A stretch of DNA of 64,000 nt from Vanessa cardui (taxonomy: Eukaryota; Arthropoda; Insecta; Lepidoptera; Nymphalidae), in assembly GCF_905220365.1 (NCBI RefSeq), contig NC_061151.1, positions 5,202,197-5,266,196 of the forward strand, given 5' to 3'. This document shows positions 30,265 to 40,665 of this stretch, in pieces. Every line of letters begins with the position of its first letter. The first letter of the stretch is position 1. Both the position numbers and the translations under genes were made by a program. Below the pieces are notes generated by a model, which was given only the letters and a program-made list of their open reading frames with translations, searched no databases and was not told the DNA's origin.

Positions 30265-30683
30265 AAATAATTTGAATCTATAAACGATCATGTTTTTGTA
30301 TATTATCCGGATAGGCATATGACTCTAACCAACCTGATAAATAGAGTTAGTGGAGTGAAAACGTGGAGAGCCAATACAGTCAGGAGGAATGAACCGCATT
30401 CATTAATCTCCTTCGCCCTATCTCCCCCTAAGTTGCCTCTTCACGCTTCTTTTGATGTTTGAATCTTCAGACATATTAAAGTTAAGATGTATTCTTAAAC
30501 CATTGATACGTTGGTAACCATCTAGTTAAGTCATTTCATTCCTACTACCTGTGATAACAATGGCTGACTCATTTGTTTTCGGAATAAACTAATACAGGGT
30601 ATTTAAGATGAGAGCAGTACTTGTCTAGACGAGTTTGCATTTGTGAAAAAAATCTATCTAATCTAATCTAATTGTGAAAAAAA
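30265..30683. other. Mostly unassigned; J5-like scrap
   Basis: 30350-30480 (CCTCTTCACGCTTCTTTTGA) resembles J5 reversed. At 30643-30687 the word TTGTGAAAAAAATCTAT occurs twice around (ATCTA)n. Confidence 0.35.
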
Positions 30684-30954
30684 TCTATACATATAATAAA
30701 ATTGGAGTGCCTGTTTGTAATATTAAAATAGCCCTTTTTTTCCTTAATATAACACAAACACCGTACATATACCAAAATAACATTTTATATAATTTTTCTC
30801 TGTCTGTCTATTTGTTCCGGCTAATCTTTGGAACGGCTGGACCGATTTTGACGGGACTTTCACGGGCACATAACTGATATAATGAGAAGTAACTAAGCCT
30901 ACAACATTATTTTTTGTTAAATTCAAACGCTTACAAGATCGCAGGCACAGCTAG
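30684..30954 (+). mobile_element. HelB Helitron, full-length
   Basis: A|TCTATACATATAATAAAATT to GATCGCAGGCACAGCTAG|T, 271 bp, no coding capacity. Interior includes CTAATCTTTGGAACGGCTGG. Confidence 0.85.
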
Positions 30955-31820
30955 TTGTATATATTGCGAATGCTTTTCGGTCGATCAAAGAAAGAATAGA
31001 ATCGAGTTTAATTACTTATAAAATCTAAGATGTGCTGTCCTTGTTGTTCGAAAAATCATAAGAAAGGATATTAAAAATAAAAGAGCATCTTTAATTTGCC
31101 GATATTTTAATGTTCAGAAATTGGTCCTTCGAGCAGGATTATTTTAAAAATGTCAACAGAGAGACGGGAAAAGTTATTTATAAGCCGTCTGATGTTTCTA
31201 AAGTGAAAAATGAGTCTATTCAAAACTTGGACCTCAGCCCAAGTTTAACAGATCCGTTGTGAAAAAGGAAAAACAAAATAGACACACAATTTATCATCGT
31301 TCAGTTGATTTTTTTTTTTTGTAGAAAGATACTCTTTTACGAATCAAACCCAGTGAGGTATAAACCGATAAGCATTTCAAAACCCGATTATTAATTACCC
31401 AGATATACAGGTGGTTCTGATTTATACCATAATCCGGGTAAATTTATTACCGGGCAAGAAAAATGGTTGAGTATTTCTTTTGCGGGACGAATGTGATACA
31501 AGCTTTAATAAGGACTGATATATTGTTTGAATAAGTGAAATATTTGCCAGCGGTATGAGGAAAATTGTGCCAAGCCCGTAGTTGTTTGCACTTTGACCTT
31601 AACCGGTTTTTACCGGTTCGTTTCAGTGTGTTTTTGTGTTTATGACATAATCATTCGTCTATGGATAAGGGAAATTATTAAACGATTGTCTTCTTTTGTA
31701 GAATTAAAGTGAATTGAGACATGTATTCGAATCGTATTGGAATAGATAGCTCATGCCTAACTGTGGGATGTGAATGAGCACAGTACTTGAAATAATTTAT
31801 AGGGATTATTTTTATTAATG
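30955..31820. other. No recognised feature
   Basis: Contains AACCGGTTTTTACCGGTT near 31600. No frame or repeat supported. Confidence 0.45.
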
Positions 31821-31821
31821 A

Positions 31822-32092
31822 GTATACAATTAATGAGTTTATGATCGATAGCACACCTCAGGAATGAAACGATCGCCTCTTGGTTATTTCATCTCATATT
31901 AAATTGTTTATAATATATGAGACAAACAAAAAAAAAACTCGCTGAGTTTTTTTTCGCCGGTTCTTCTCAGGTCGAGGTATTTTCTTTTCCGAACCGGTGG
32001 TACTGTTACAATTGACGATCAATAAGAAAGTGTAATGCTTCTATATTGAATAAAGATATTTGAGTTTGAGTTGATTTTGAGTTATTAGCGTA
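31822..32092 (+). mobile_element. J2 LINE 3' end
   Basis: The last codons read YTINEFMIDSTPQE and stop (TGA near 31865), followed by a 3'UTR with TTCGCCGGTTCTTCTCAGG and CGAACCGGTGGTACTG and a (TTTGAGT) tail. J1 and J2 share the GCCGGTTCTTCTC block. Confidence 0.75.
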
Positions 32093-32139
32093 GAAGTTTT
32101 ACATTACGTACAATTTCTCAGTGCTTTATAGAGTTACAG

Positions 32140-32341
32140 TAACAGCCTGTAAATTTCCAACTGCTCTACATTTGAGAAGTTTTAGAGGTTATTCGAAGGG
32201 CGATTAGTCATCATGCAGATTTCCTTACGATGTTTCCCTTCATTGTAGAGCACCAGATGAATTACACACACATATATTAAGCACATTAAAATTCGCAATC
32301 ATCTAAGACGCACGTGTTCTCACCATGAGCCATCTCGGCTC
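32140..32341 (-). mobile_element. SINE-M copy, old
   Basis: ACAGCCTGTAAATTTCCAAC, GCAGATTTCCTTACGATGT, ACCATGAGCCATCTCGGCTC; central deletion of about 80 bp. Confidence 0.7.
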
Positions 32342-32502
32342 ATTATAAAGGTCACAGAGGTTTATTTGGATTACAGAATATCATGTGATCTATTCCGTCA
32401 TGCCGGCAAATACCTACACCCTAAATGATATATTACCTAATATACAATATGGTGAGGAAAGCACATACTTACAATATATCTTAATATATGTCAGATGAGT
32501 AA
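32342..32502. other. No recognised feature
   Basis: Nothing supported. Confidence 0.4.
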
Positions 32503-32688
32503 TCTCTATTAATATTATAAATGTGACAGTAACTGTGTCTGTCTTTTACGACCAAACAGCTGAACTAAATTTGACGATATTTAGTATGAAGCAAACTTAA
32601 ACTCCAAGTAAGGACATATGCTACTTTGTTGCCTGATAAACTACAACCAATACCCTAAAAGGCGAGCTGAGTCGTGGGCGATTACTAC
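32503..32688 (+). mobile_element. HelC Helitron copy
   Basis: A|TCTCTATTAATATTATAAATG start; AACAGCTGAACTAAATTTG core; end GAGTCGTGGGCGATTACTAC, close to the CTAG terminus. Confidence 0.75.
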
Positions 32689-32689
32689 G

Positions 32690-32983
32690 TTGGTGGACGA
32701 GCATATGGGCTACCTGATGGTAAGTGGTCACCATCACCCATAGACAATGATGCTGTAAGAAATAGAAAATAAGAAAGAAATATTAACTATACTTTACATC
32801 GTCAATGCGCCACCAACTTTGGGAACTAAGATGCTATGTCCTTTGTACCTGTAGTTACACTGGTTCACTCATCCTTCAAACCGGAAAACGACAATACTGC
32901 GTACTGTTGTTTAGCGGTAGAATATCTGATGAGTGGGTGGTATTTACCCAGGCGAGCTTGCACAAAGCCCTACCACCAAGTAA
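32690..32983 (-). mobile_element. R6 copy
   Basis: Complete 5' end on the right (CCCTACCACCAAGTA); on the left it abuts HelC at TTGGTGGACGAGC and lacks its A tail. Confidence 0.85.
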
Positions 32984-33004
32984 GCTTGCAGCTGCGTTAC
33001 CGGC

Positions 33005-33123
33005 CTTCAAGGAAAATATAGTAAAGAAACACTCATAATTTCAGTAGTAATGTGATGACAAAAATACAAATTCTGTTGTATCAGTTATAGCAACCGTGCA
33101 AAGAGGGGCGAGTCTCTAGTAGA
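33005..33123 (+). mobile_element. HelA 3' part
   Basis: ATAGTAAAGAAACACTCAT, TGTATCAGTTATAGCAACCG and GGGGCGAGTCTCTAG|T. Confidence 0.7.
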
Positions 33124-33544
33124 TTTTATTTTGTAATGAATTTTAATAATATTCTAATAAAATCTCTAACGAGCGGGTCGTTCTCCGCTCATAATCCAAA
33201 TTGCAAAACGTTATTAGGTCGAAGCCGATGTCATTTTTCATACGTTTATTAAAATATCTTGTAAATCTCTACAGCTAACGTCCTAAGCTTCTAAGACTAA
33301 ACGAGTACTTAATTTGAATAAGGTAATAAAAGATATCTGTCTTCTATATTAAAAACAGGCAAAGATTTAACAACTTAGGACCTTTTACTGTCCTGTTTTT
33401 CAACCTTGCTCTATTTTATTTGATAGATATGGTTGATTGTTATATAAAACTAAACGTGCGTCACGGGACGCTTAAGAGGAGTAATACTTAATAACTTAAA
33501 CTAATCTAAGTACTATACTATAAATAGATAATAATAAATATGAA
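33124..33544. other. No recognised feature
   Basis: Nothing supported. Confidence 0.45.
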
Positions 33545-33757
33545 ACAACATCACATACATTACTCAGATCCAAATGTAAGTAGCTAAAGCACTTGTGTTA
33601 TGGGATATCAGAAGTAACGACGGTACCACAAACCAGACCCAGGACGACATAGAAAACTAATGATAATGTAGATCGACTCGGTCGGGAATCGAACCCAGGA
33701 CCTCGGAGTGGCGTACCCATGAAAACCAGTACACACTACTCGATCACGGAGGTCGTT
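33545..33757 (-). mobile_element. SINE-V copy
   Basis: ACAACATCACATACATTACT to CACGGAGGTCGTT, B-box region GGGAATCGAACCCAGGACC. Confidence 0.88.
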
Positions 33758-34067
33758 ACTATGTAATACTAATAGCTGTCGGCGGCTTCATATCAAATTT
33801 CATCACGAAGCTTAACTTCGTGTTTTAGAGATTATGTTAACAAATAGAACATACATACACTATGTCAGTTACATTAAGATTAATATGTTTTTAGTGGTTA
33901 ATGTTAAATTAGAACTCCAAATTTTACCGGAAACGAGATTTTATATATGCTATGTTGTTTCCTTGAATTAAGGAATTTTAATCTCATGGGGCGTTGTACC
34001 GCGTAAATATGTTTATATGTATGTACATATATATGTCGAAACATCAGAATTAGGATTTATTTATTAC
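33758..34067. other. No recognised feature
   Basis: Nothing supported. Confidence 0.4.
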
Positions 34068-34140
34068 TAGCTATGCCCGCGACCTTGTACGCGTTTGAAT
34101 ATAACAAAAAAATATATATATTGTAGCCTTAGTTAGTTCA
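34068..34140 (-). mobile_element. HelB or related Helitron 3'-end fragment
   Basis: ACTAGCTATGCCCGCGACCT starts with the reversed CTAG terminus; TTGTAGCCTTAGTTA follows. Confidence 0.55.
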
Positions 34141-34572
34141 TGCTGTCAACGTTAGTGTGAAGAACACATGACAGCTAAAAAGTTTACTTCCGGGAATATC
34201 GAAAGGAGAGACATTACGAACGAAAGACCAAAGAAAACAAAAATTATATCAAGTTTTCGCTTAAGATAAGGAAACATAAATGACAAATGAAAGTCAATTA
34301 GAGTAGCTTTATCTAAGCAATGAAATATATACATGTTATTACTAACTAATAACACAAGTGCATGTTTCAAAAACGTGTCATGTAAATTTTCATATTTCAT
34401 ATGCAATGGTGGCTTTCATTTTAAAGCGCGGTATGCGAAATGGCGCGCACTTTTTCGTCGTGCTCGTCAATATTTAATGGGCGTCACTCTGAATGATTTA
34501 TATCAACAGTTTTTTAATAGTATGTACTTTTTTTTATTAGTAAATTGTTTGTAGTATGTATGTTTCAAGGTA
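34141..34572. other. Unassigned; open frames without recognisable domains
   Basis: A 73-codon plus-strand frame (34333-34554) crosses a GC-richer patch (AAGCGCGGTATGCGAAATGG) but shows nothing I recognise. Confidence 0.3.
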
Positions 34573-34789
34573 GAGCCGAGATGGGCCCGAACGTAACCGG
34601 TGATTACGGGTTTTCGAGATTGACGGTGAAGGAAAAATGGTGATCAAACCTACATGTGTCTATTTTCAACGAAATACTGCCACATCTGAATGCAACCCAC
34701 ATTGGAGGAACGTGGTGGAATATGCTCCACAACCTTCTCAAAGGGAGAAGAAGCCTGCAGTCACAAATTTACTGTTGTTGATGTTGTTT
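34573..34789 (+). mobile_element. SINE-M copy, old
   Basis: GAGCCGAGATGGGCCCGAAC, GGTGAAGGAAAAATGG, ATTGGAGGAACGTGGTGGAA, tail CTGTTGTTGATGTTG. Confidence 0.75.
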
Positions 34790-34899
34790 ACTGTCCAAAA
34801 ATATTGGAAGTCTCCCAGTTAGTAGAACAAAAAGTCTGTCGTGTAAAAATATTTAGTGTCTTCGTAATTTTAACTGCCCTATTATTATTTGTCGATTGA

Positions 34900-35152
34900 C
34901 TAGCGACCCGGCCTAGCACGGGTGCAATACTGATACTAATTACAACTACACAATTTTTTAATTTACGACATCACATTAGAAAATTCTAAAATTATCATTG
35001 ATTCTTTATTATATTGTCCATGTATTATATACAAAAACCTTCCTCAAGAAACACTCTATCTATAAAAAAAAAAACGTATCAAAATCCGTTGCGTAATTCT
35101 AAAGATCTAAGCATACATAGGGACAGCGGTAAGCGACTTTCTTTTATAGATC
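34900..35152 (-). mobile_element. HelA copy
   Basis: ACTAGCGACCCGGCCTAGCA on the left, CATCACATTAGAAAATTC, AAAATCCGTTGCGTAATTC, end near CTTTTATAGATCATT. Confidence 0.82.
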
Positions 35153-35394
35153 ATTAAGTCACAAATCTTACTGAGAATTTACAAATAAATTTACACCAAC
35201 AGTAATATCGTGTTATAATTAAACTTCGTTCTATCGCTTATATTTGGATTCAAAACGCAAATCAAACAAGACTCATACCAACGCCTCGTTGCCTTAGCCA
35301 TTCACAGAAGTGAATTTGAATCAACCAAAACTTCATTCAAATTAAACACAGGCAGGTTTCCTCCCAACGTCGGTATGTATTATAGGTTGTCAAC
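35153..35394. other. No recognised feature
   Basis: Nothing supported. Confidence 0.45.
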
Positions 35395-35525
35395 AACGGT
35401 TACCCTTGTATTTAAGGGTTGATTGTCATGTGGTAAGCAAAAAAGTAGCCTATGTATTTCCTTGAAGTTCAAGTTTGCTTCATACTGAATTTCATAAAAT
35501 CCTTTCAGACACCAGAGCCTTATTG
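35395..35525 (-). mobile_element. HelC fragment
   Basis: GTAGCCTATGTATTTCCTTG, AAGTTTGCTTCATACTGAAT. Confidence 0.6.
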
Positions 35526-35924
35526 AGGCTTGTGACAACGAAATGGTAAATTCTGACTAAAAGTTATTTAAACTAAAAGTAAAATAGCCTGAAAATGGCT
35601 GGGCTATTTTTATTTTCAGTTCACTAGCATTTTCTAATTTTTGATAAATGATTTAATTAATGTAAATAATATAATCATAAGTTCTGCTCGTCTAATAAAT
35701 ATATAATATACTATTTATACATATATAGTCTGTAAATACACATAAAAATAAAATAATTTTTCGTTTTAGTAAACTCACATTCCAAGGGGTATCCCCTAGA
35801 AATTTAAATTTCGTAGAACACATCCACAGCTGGGTTTTTGTTTTAACAACTACGTTAACTGGAAAGGCGTGTGAATATTAATGTCATTACTTTAACCACG
35901 CCCGTTAAATGCAGTGTTATGTTT
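35526..35924. other. No recognised feature
   Basis: Nothing supported. Confidence 0.45.
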
Positions 35925-36075
35925 TCACACTGTATGTATTTATAAATTCGTCTTGTGGTTCAGGAAATAATCGTGAGGAAACCTGAATTTGATAAATTTT
36001 ATCGAAATTCTGCCACATGTGTATTCCAAAATTGGTATATGTTCCAAACTTGGGAAATTTACAGGCTGTTAGTTT
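35925..36075 (+). mobile_element. SINE-M copy, headless and decayed
   Basis: AATCGTGAGGAAACCTG, AATTCTGCCACATGTGTATT, GGGAAATTTACAGGCTGTTA. Confidence 0.7.
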
Positions 36076-36300
36076 TGTATGTTTCTTTATTTCACTATAA
36101 CTTTTAAAAGCCTGAAAAGATTCGAATGAATGGGGTATTACAATTATCCCATCATTAAATCATTCCGAGTTGCACGTAAAGGCTACGAATCCATTCACTT
36201 ATAATTTTTAATTGTAATCTCTGTTTTTGTAGCCCAGCAGTGAAACATGTTTGCAGTTATTACTACACAGATAATATTGGGCATAGTGATCTATTTTTAA
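36076..36300. other. Unassigned; SINE-M tail scrap
   Basis: 36228-36260 has GTAGCCCAGCAGTGAAACAT, a decayed SINE-M tail. Otherwise nothing. Confidence 0.35.
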
Positions 36301-36672
36301 CACCAAGGTGTTCCATTGCGGGCTGGAGAAATACAAATATGGCAGAATTTCGATGAAATTAGACACGTGTATGTTCCCATACGATTTTTCCCTTCGCCAC
36401 CGAGCACGAAATGAATTATAAACACAAATTAAGCTCGTGAATATTCAGTGGTGATTGCCTGGGTTTGAACCCGCGATCATCGGTTAAGAGTATAAAAAGA
36501 GTGACTACTGAGTTTCTTGCTGGTTCTTGTCGGTAGAATTTAATTTCCAAACCGGTGGTAGCTTCACTTAATTGTTAAATGACGATACAAAAGTGTAAAA
36601 GCCTATTTGAATAAAGTTTATTTTGATTTGATTTAAGATGCACGAGTTCTAACCACTGGCCAATCTTGGTTT
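36301..36672 (-). mobile_element. SINE-M copy split by J1
   Basis: Body to CGATCATCGGTTAAGA, then a J1 insertion, then TTAAGATGCACGAGTTC and the head. The tail side is truncated at 36301. Confidence 0.85.
36490..36632 (+). mobile_element. J1 3'UTR inserted in SINE-M
   Basis: 143 bp with a TTTTGATTTGAT end, flanked by TTAAGA (36484-36489 and 36633-36638). Confidence 0.88.
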
Positions 36673-36706
36673 GTTATGTTAATTATAATTATCGTATTAT
36701 TATAAA

Positions 36707-36800
36707 AGAGCTTAGTGCGAGCACATCTGGGTGGGTACCACTAATCATTACACCGCCAAACAGCAGTTAATATAATTGTGTTCCGGTTTGAAGGGTAAGC
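36707..36800 (+). mobile_element. R6 5'-half fragment
   Basis: GAGCTTAGTGCGAGCACATC, GTGTTCCGGTTTGAAGGGTA. Confidence 0.6.
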
Positions 36801-36953
36801 TATTAAAACTAAAAGGGATTATGTACCTTTTAGTTTAAATACCTTAGCACCCAATGATGTTGGCAACTCAACTCGTTCGGAAAAGGAAACCAGACCTGAG
36901 AAGAACCGGCGGAAAAAACTCAGCGGATATTTTCTTTCATATATTAATACATA

Positions 36954-37219
36954 TCTATACATATAATAAAATTGGAATATCTGTTTGTAATATTAAAATA
37001 GCGTATTTTTACTCAATGTATATGTATACACGGTACATATATAAAAATAACATTTGTTACAATTTTTGTTTGTCTGTCTGTCTGTTTGTTCCGGCTAATC
37101 TCTGGAACGGCTGAACCGATTTTGACGGGACTTTCACTGGCACTGGTATCATAACGAGTAACTTAGGCTACAATAATATTTTTATGTAAACTCAAATTTG
37201 TACAAGGTCACACAGCTAG
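36954..37219 (+). mobile_element. HelB Helitron, full-length, inserted in J2
   Basis: A|TCTATACATATAATAAAATT to GGTCACACAGCTAG|T, 266 bp. Confidence 0.85.
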
Positions 37220-37271
37220 TACATACATATATAATATTGAATGTGTATAGAAATACCCAGGAGGCGTCGTT

Positions 37272-37406
37272 TCATTCCCAAGGTGTGCTATCAATCATAT
37301 ACTCACTAATTGTATAACAACCTTTCGCACGCAAGCGTTCCTTAACAATGTTTTTAAATTTGGCAACAGAAGCATTTTGAACGCTTTCTGGGATCCTGTT
37401 TTAGAA
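37272..37406 (-). pseudogene. J2 reverse-transcriptase C-terminus
   Basis: Minus-strand frame reads NRIPESVQNASVAKFKNIVK then ERLRAKGCYTISEYMIDSTP, WE and a stop at 37272-37274. The codon before N is TAA (37401-37403) where the family pattern FYNRIP calls for tyrosine, a nonsense change. Same C-terminal layout as J1 (FYN(K/R)IP, KFK, KG(C/Y)YTI) but clearly a different family. Confidence 0.7.
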
Positions 37407-37433
37407 CCGGATACATTGCCCCATTTTATGTTA

Positions 37434-37522
37434 AGAGCAGGAGGCTCACCTAATGGAAAGCGATTACCACCGCCCATGGACATCTGCAACACCGGGGGGC
37501 TTGGAGTTGCGTTGCAGGCCGG
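37434..37522 (-). mobile_element. J3 3'-end fragment
   Basis: AGCAGGAGGCTCACCTAATG, CACCGCCCATGGACATCTGC, TTGCGTTGCAGGCC. Confidence 0.75.
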
Positions 37523-37592
37523 ATGTAATGAATTTTAATATTTCGTACCCCAACATCTAATATAATTGTTGGTGACCACTTATCAGGTCAAA
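37523..37592 (+). mobile_element. R6 fragment
   Basis: GATGTAATGAATTTTAATAT and GGTGACCACTTATCAGG; interrupted by SINE-M. Confidence 0.5.
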
Positions 37593-37897
37593 GAGCTGAG
37601 ATGGCCCAGTGGTTAGAACGCGTGCAACTTAACCGATGATTGCGGGTTCAAACCCAGGCAAGCACCACTATATATATATATGCTTTATTTGTGTTTTTAA
37701 TTCATCTCGTGCTCAGCGGTGAAAGAAAAAATTGTGAGGAAACCTGCATGTGTCGAATTTCATCGAAATTCTGCCACATGTTTATTCCACCAACCCGCAT
37801 TGGAACAGCGTGGTGGAATATGTTCCAAACCCTCTCCTTAATGGAAGAGGAGGCCTTATCTCAGCAGTGGGAAATGTACAGGCTGTTACTTTACTTT
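37593..37897 (+). mobile_element. SINE-M copy of the GAGCTGAG / ACTTT-tail type
   Basis: Head GAGCTGAGATGGCCCAGTGG, diagnostic CTCTCCTTAATGGAAGAG, tail ACTTTACTTTACT instead of (GTT)n. Flanks ACTTATCAGGTCAAA and ACTTACCAGGTGATCAAA are an imperfect duplication. Confidence 0.88.
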
Positions 37898-37915
37898 ACT
37901 TACCAGGTGATCAAA

Positions 37916-38346
37916 TTGCATGCATTGCATGCTTAAAAAGCTATAATTAAATCAATTTCAAAATATTACTCAGACTATGCTAAGCTTTTGATAGTGATCT
38001 ATCAAATGATGATTATATAATTTATATATGTTCAATATATAATTTTTTTTTTTATTAATTATATTATCTTACCGAACATAGTCGATGAAATATACAATAC
38101 TCATTATTGTACACAAGTAAACACTTACATAAATTACATTCAACAAAGACGCACAAAAGGCGGTCTTTTTGCTGATACAGCTATCTCTTTCATGCAAACT
38201 TAAGGTAAAGGAAAGATAAAGGTAAAAAAATAGGGGTGTACATAGCGTAGATTAGCATAGTGTAATAAAAACTGAAATAATAATATCTTTTTTTATATAA
38301 ATAATAGAACTGACCCAAATGAATTAAGGTATTACGAAATTATTTA
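37916..38346. other. Unassigned; repeat scrap at 38145-38205
   Basis: AAAGGCGGTCTTTTTGCTGA relates to 903-985. T-rich low-complexity sequence at 38040. Confidence 0.35.
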
Positions 38347-38394
38347 TATTCCAAAAATCAAAATCAAAATATTATTTATTCAAATTCCTCTACG

Positions 38395-38657
38395 AGCCGA
38401 GATGGCCCAGTGGTTAGAACGCGTGCATCTTAACCCATGATTACGAGTTCAAGCCCAGACAAGTATCACTGCATGTTCATGTGGTTAATTTGTGTTTATA
38501 ATTCATCTCGTGCTCGTCGGTAAAAGTGAAAACTGTATGTGTTTAATTTCATAGAAATGCTAATCTGCCACATGTGTATTCCACCAACCCGTATTGGAAC
38601 AACGTGATGGCGTAGGTATTTAGCACAGAAGTGGGAAATTTACTGTCTGTTGTTGGT
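38395..38657 (+). mobile_element. SINE-M copy with target-site duplication
   Basis: AAATTCCTCTACG (38382-38394) versus AAATTCTTCTACG (38658-38670), one mismatch. It entered a LINE tail that begins AAAATCAAAATCAAAATATT at 38347 and resumes at CGGCTTTCAGAGCG. Confidence 0.88.
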
Positions 38658-38670
38658 AAATTCTTCTACG

Positions 38671-38809
38671 CGGCTTTCAGAGCGACCTATAGAACGCTTC
38701 ACTCTAGGAAAGCGTTATGACCCTTCACGGGACTTCGATAACAGTTTAATTATTGACATTTAATTAGTCACAAACGTTAATTTATTTTTTTTATTTTTGA
38801 CATCAACAA
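38671..38809. other. Continuation of LINE-like sequence after the SINE
   Basis: Belongs to the unit starting at 38347, family not identified. Confidence 0.3.
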
Positions 38810-39170
38810 CTACATCTACAAAACTTTACAGTATTCAGTCATTAGACATAACAATCTATATGTCTCTGTATTTCAATCTGTAATGTCTTCGAAAATATTC
38901 GTTTAAATCACATAATGTATAGAACCATAACGCTCTATGTTAAATGCACAATGTATATAAGGTACTTATTAATGCGGTATTGTTTTAAGACGTTTAAAAA
39001 ACAAGCCATTATTTGAATACATTGTCTATGTATTACATATATAAAACCTTACATTCGAATCACCTGTTAAAAAAAACACATCAAAATCTGTTGCGTAATT
39101 TTAAAGATCTAAGCATACATAGGGACAGACAGTGTTAAGCGACTTTGTTTTATACTATTTAATGATAATG
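38810..39170 (-). mobile_element. HelA copy
   Basis: TACAGTATTCAGTCATTAGA, GTAATGTCTTCGAAAATATT, AAAATCTGTTGCGTAATTTT, GCGACTTTGTTTTATACTA. Confidence 0.8.
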
Positions 39171-39218
39171 ATAATAACATCCCATCAACTGGAGTTATTC
39201 TTCGCTCACTATTTTCAA

Positions 39219-39505
39219 CCGACTTCAAAAAGGAGGAGGTTATCAATTCGTCTGTATTTTTTTTGACACCGGCTCCAAATATAACAATAACTATTAATAC
39301 ATTATATAATCGTAAATCGACTTTTGAGTAGTCTAATATTGTTCATTTCATCTTACTTAGGAGAATACGGATAATATGTTGAATACGCAATTATTTTTAT
39401 TACTTTTTAGTGCACATTAATTTGTTTTTAAATTGTTTTTTTTAAGTATTAATTTGTTTTAAAATAGTGTTTTTTTTTAAGTCGGTTTTTCTTTTTGTTA
39501 ACATT
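39219..39505. mobile_element. ACC repeat, compact copy
   Basis: AACCGACTTCAAAAAGGAGG on the left and AAGTCGGTTTTTCTTTTTGT on the right bracket 287 bp that include the GACACCGGCTCCAAATATAA arm sequence. Confidence 0.7.
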
Positions 39506-39727
39506 TTTATTCATCCAGCTTACAGACGCTTGGTATTCAAAAACTCACGTTAATTTTATCACAAAAAAACAGTCATACTCAATACATGTAGAATTATTCG
39601 GAAAAATTTATCTAATGATTATGTAGTGTTAACCGTTTTTGTTTGTGCAAATGTCCAAAGCGAAAAATATAATGATAATGATAATGTGAGGCAACAAAGG
39701 ATTCGATATAAAATAGAAACAACTCAC
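39506..39727. other. Putative start of first intron on minus strand
   Basis: No repeat recognised apart from ATAATGATAATGATAATG at 39670-39687. Confidence 0.35.
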
Positions 39728-39852
39728 CGTTGTGCATAGTATTCGAAGAAAGCAACGAGAATTTCAATGGACCTAGTCATTGCTGCCCACATTTCGTACG
39801 ATTTGCATTTTGAGAGCGATGGCATAGGCAGTCTTGACTGATCGTCAGACAT
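39728..39852 (-). CDS. Candidate first coding exon of a host gene (product unknown)
   Basis: On the minus strand an ATG at 39852 directly follows an in-frame TAA and opens 41 codons plus two bases: MSDDQSRLPMPSLSKCKSYE then MWAAMTRSIEILVAFFEYYA and Q. The block ends at CAACG|GTGAGTT, a good donor, so the next exon would start in phase 2. The peptide has a polar start, a proline pair, then an amphipathic to hydrophobic stretch (IEILVAFFEYY); no signal peptide. It is more GC-rich than its flanks, matches none of the repeat families here, and the upstream 250 bp contain several CpGs. If not spliced, it is a 42-codon ORF ending at the TGA inside GTGAGT. I do not recognise the protein. Downstream exons were not found in the window, implying a first intron of up to 39.7 kb or more. 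Confidence 0.45.
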
Positions 39853-40183
39853 TTACTCACACATTATTAATTATATCACAGCAAATTCACACAAAGTATC
39901 AATTAAACATTTTAAACTTCAATGTTATTCAAAGATAATTGTTTAAATGTATTTATTTAATTGATAATACGCGCGTAATCATAGTTTATCTGAAAACGTA
40001 ACGCGAAAATCTGTGTCTACGTTACTACACCGCCTACACAGTCTGTAGTACTCAGCAACAAGTCAACTTATTTACATAGAAAACACTGATACTATACAGA
40101 TTTAATTTTCAACGGCCATCGTTTAAATTATCACGTGATTCGAAATTCAAATTATTAATTCGAATTTCGAATTTCATTGCCAG
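39853..40183 (-). promoter_or_regulatory. Possible 5'UTR and promoter of the 39.7-kb exon
   Basis: Repeat-free sequence with CpG-containing words (ACGCGCG, GTTACGTTTTCAG on the minus strand) and an insect initiator-like TCAGTG on the minus strand at 40084-40089, which would give a leader of about 235 nt. No TATA box. Inference only. Confidence 0.3.
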
Positions 40184-40390
40184 TATAAAAAAAAATTGTT
40201 TAATTTAATTCAATGTGAACGTACGCTTCTATCGGGCCGCGTTCTTGAACTGAGAAAGGATCGGATGGCGCATGCCCTGGTGGAAAATACGGCCAATTTA
40301 TACGACCCTTCCATCCCCTCTATCCAGGATGAATCGTTGGTACTTAGAGGTAGTTGTTTACAAACGCGAGGGTCTTGTTATAATGGTTAA
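40184..40390 (+). CDS. Weak candidate: divergent plus-strand first exon
   Basis: TATAAAA at 40184-40190 is followed by a markedly GC-richer segment whose open frame reads LLSGRVLELRKDRMAHALVE, NTANLYDPSIPSIQDESLVL. The only ATG with a purine-free but G-following context is 40265 (MAHALVENTANLYDPSIPS). A possible donor AG|GTAGTT lies at 40349/40350; otherwise the frame runs to 40390. The opposite strand is also open here (33 codons), so coding direction is uncertain. With the minus-strand exon 400 bp away this could be a bidirectional promoter, or the patch could be an unrecognised repeat. Confidence 0.22.
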   Translation, partial: YKKKLFNLIQCERTLLSGRVLELRKDRMAHALVENTANLYDPSIPSIQDESLVLRGSCLQTRGSCYNG

Positions 40391-40665
40391 ATCGTCGACA
40401 ATAATATATAACAGGCTCTCGCTACAAGGGAATCCACAGTTGGTTTGACTTTAGATACCAATTTATAACAGTCTTTTCACCTTGATGTAACTTTTTATAT
40501 GTTATGTTATATGACGCTATGTTTTCGTCAAAGACCGTGACATTATTATTTCACTAGTGACATTACAAATGAACAGTTTTGTTCTACGATTTGGTAAATG
40601 GTATAATTTTTGTATTTCAATTAAATTGGACATATTCAGTACAAAATATAAAAAATATATATTTG
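40391..40665. other. No recognised feature
   Basis: Nothing supported. Confidence 0.4.

Larger units (their letters stand above)
36870..37433 (-). mobile_element. J2 LINE 3' end split by HelB
   Basis: 3'UTR part at 36870-36953 (GAGAAGAACCGGCGGAAAAA), HelB, then ORF end and upstream coding sequence 37220-37433. Confidence 0.75.

Noticed and set aside
34333..34554. 73-codon frame crossing a GC-richer patch.
   Set aside because: Composition is uneven, no motif, and the opposite strand is also open.
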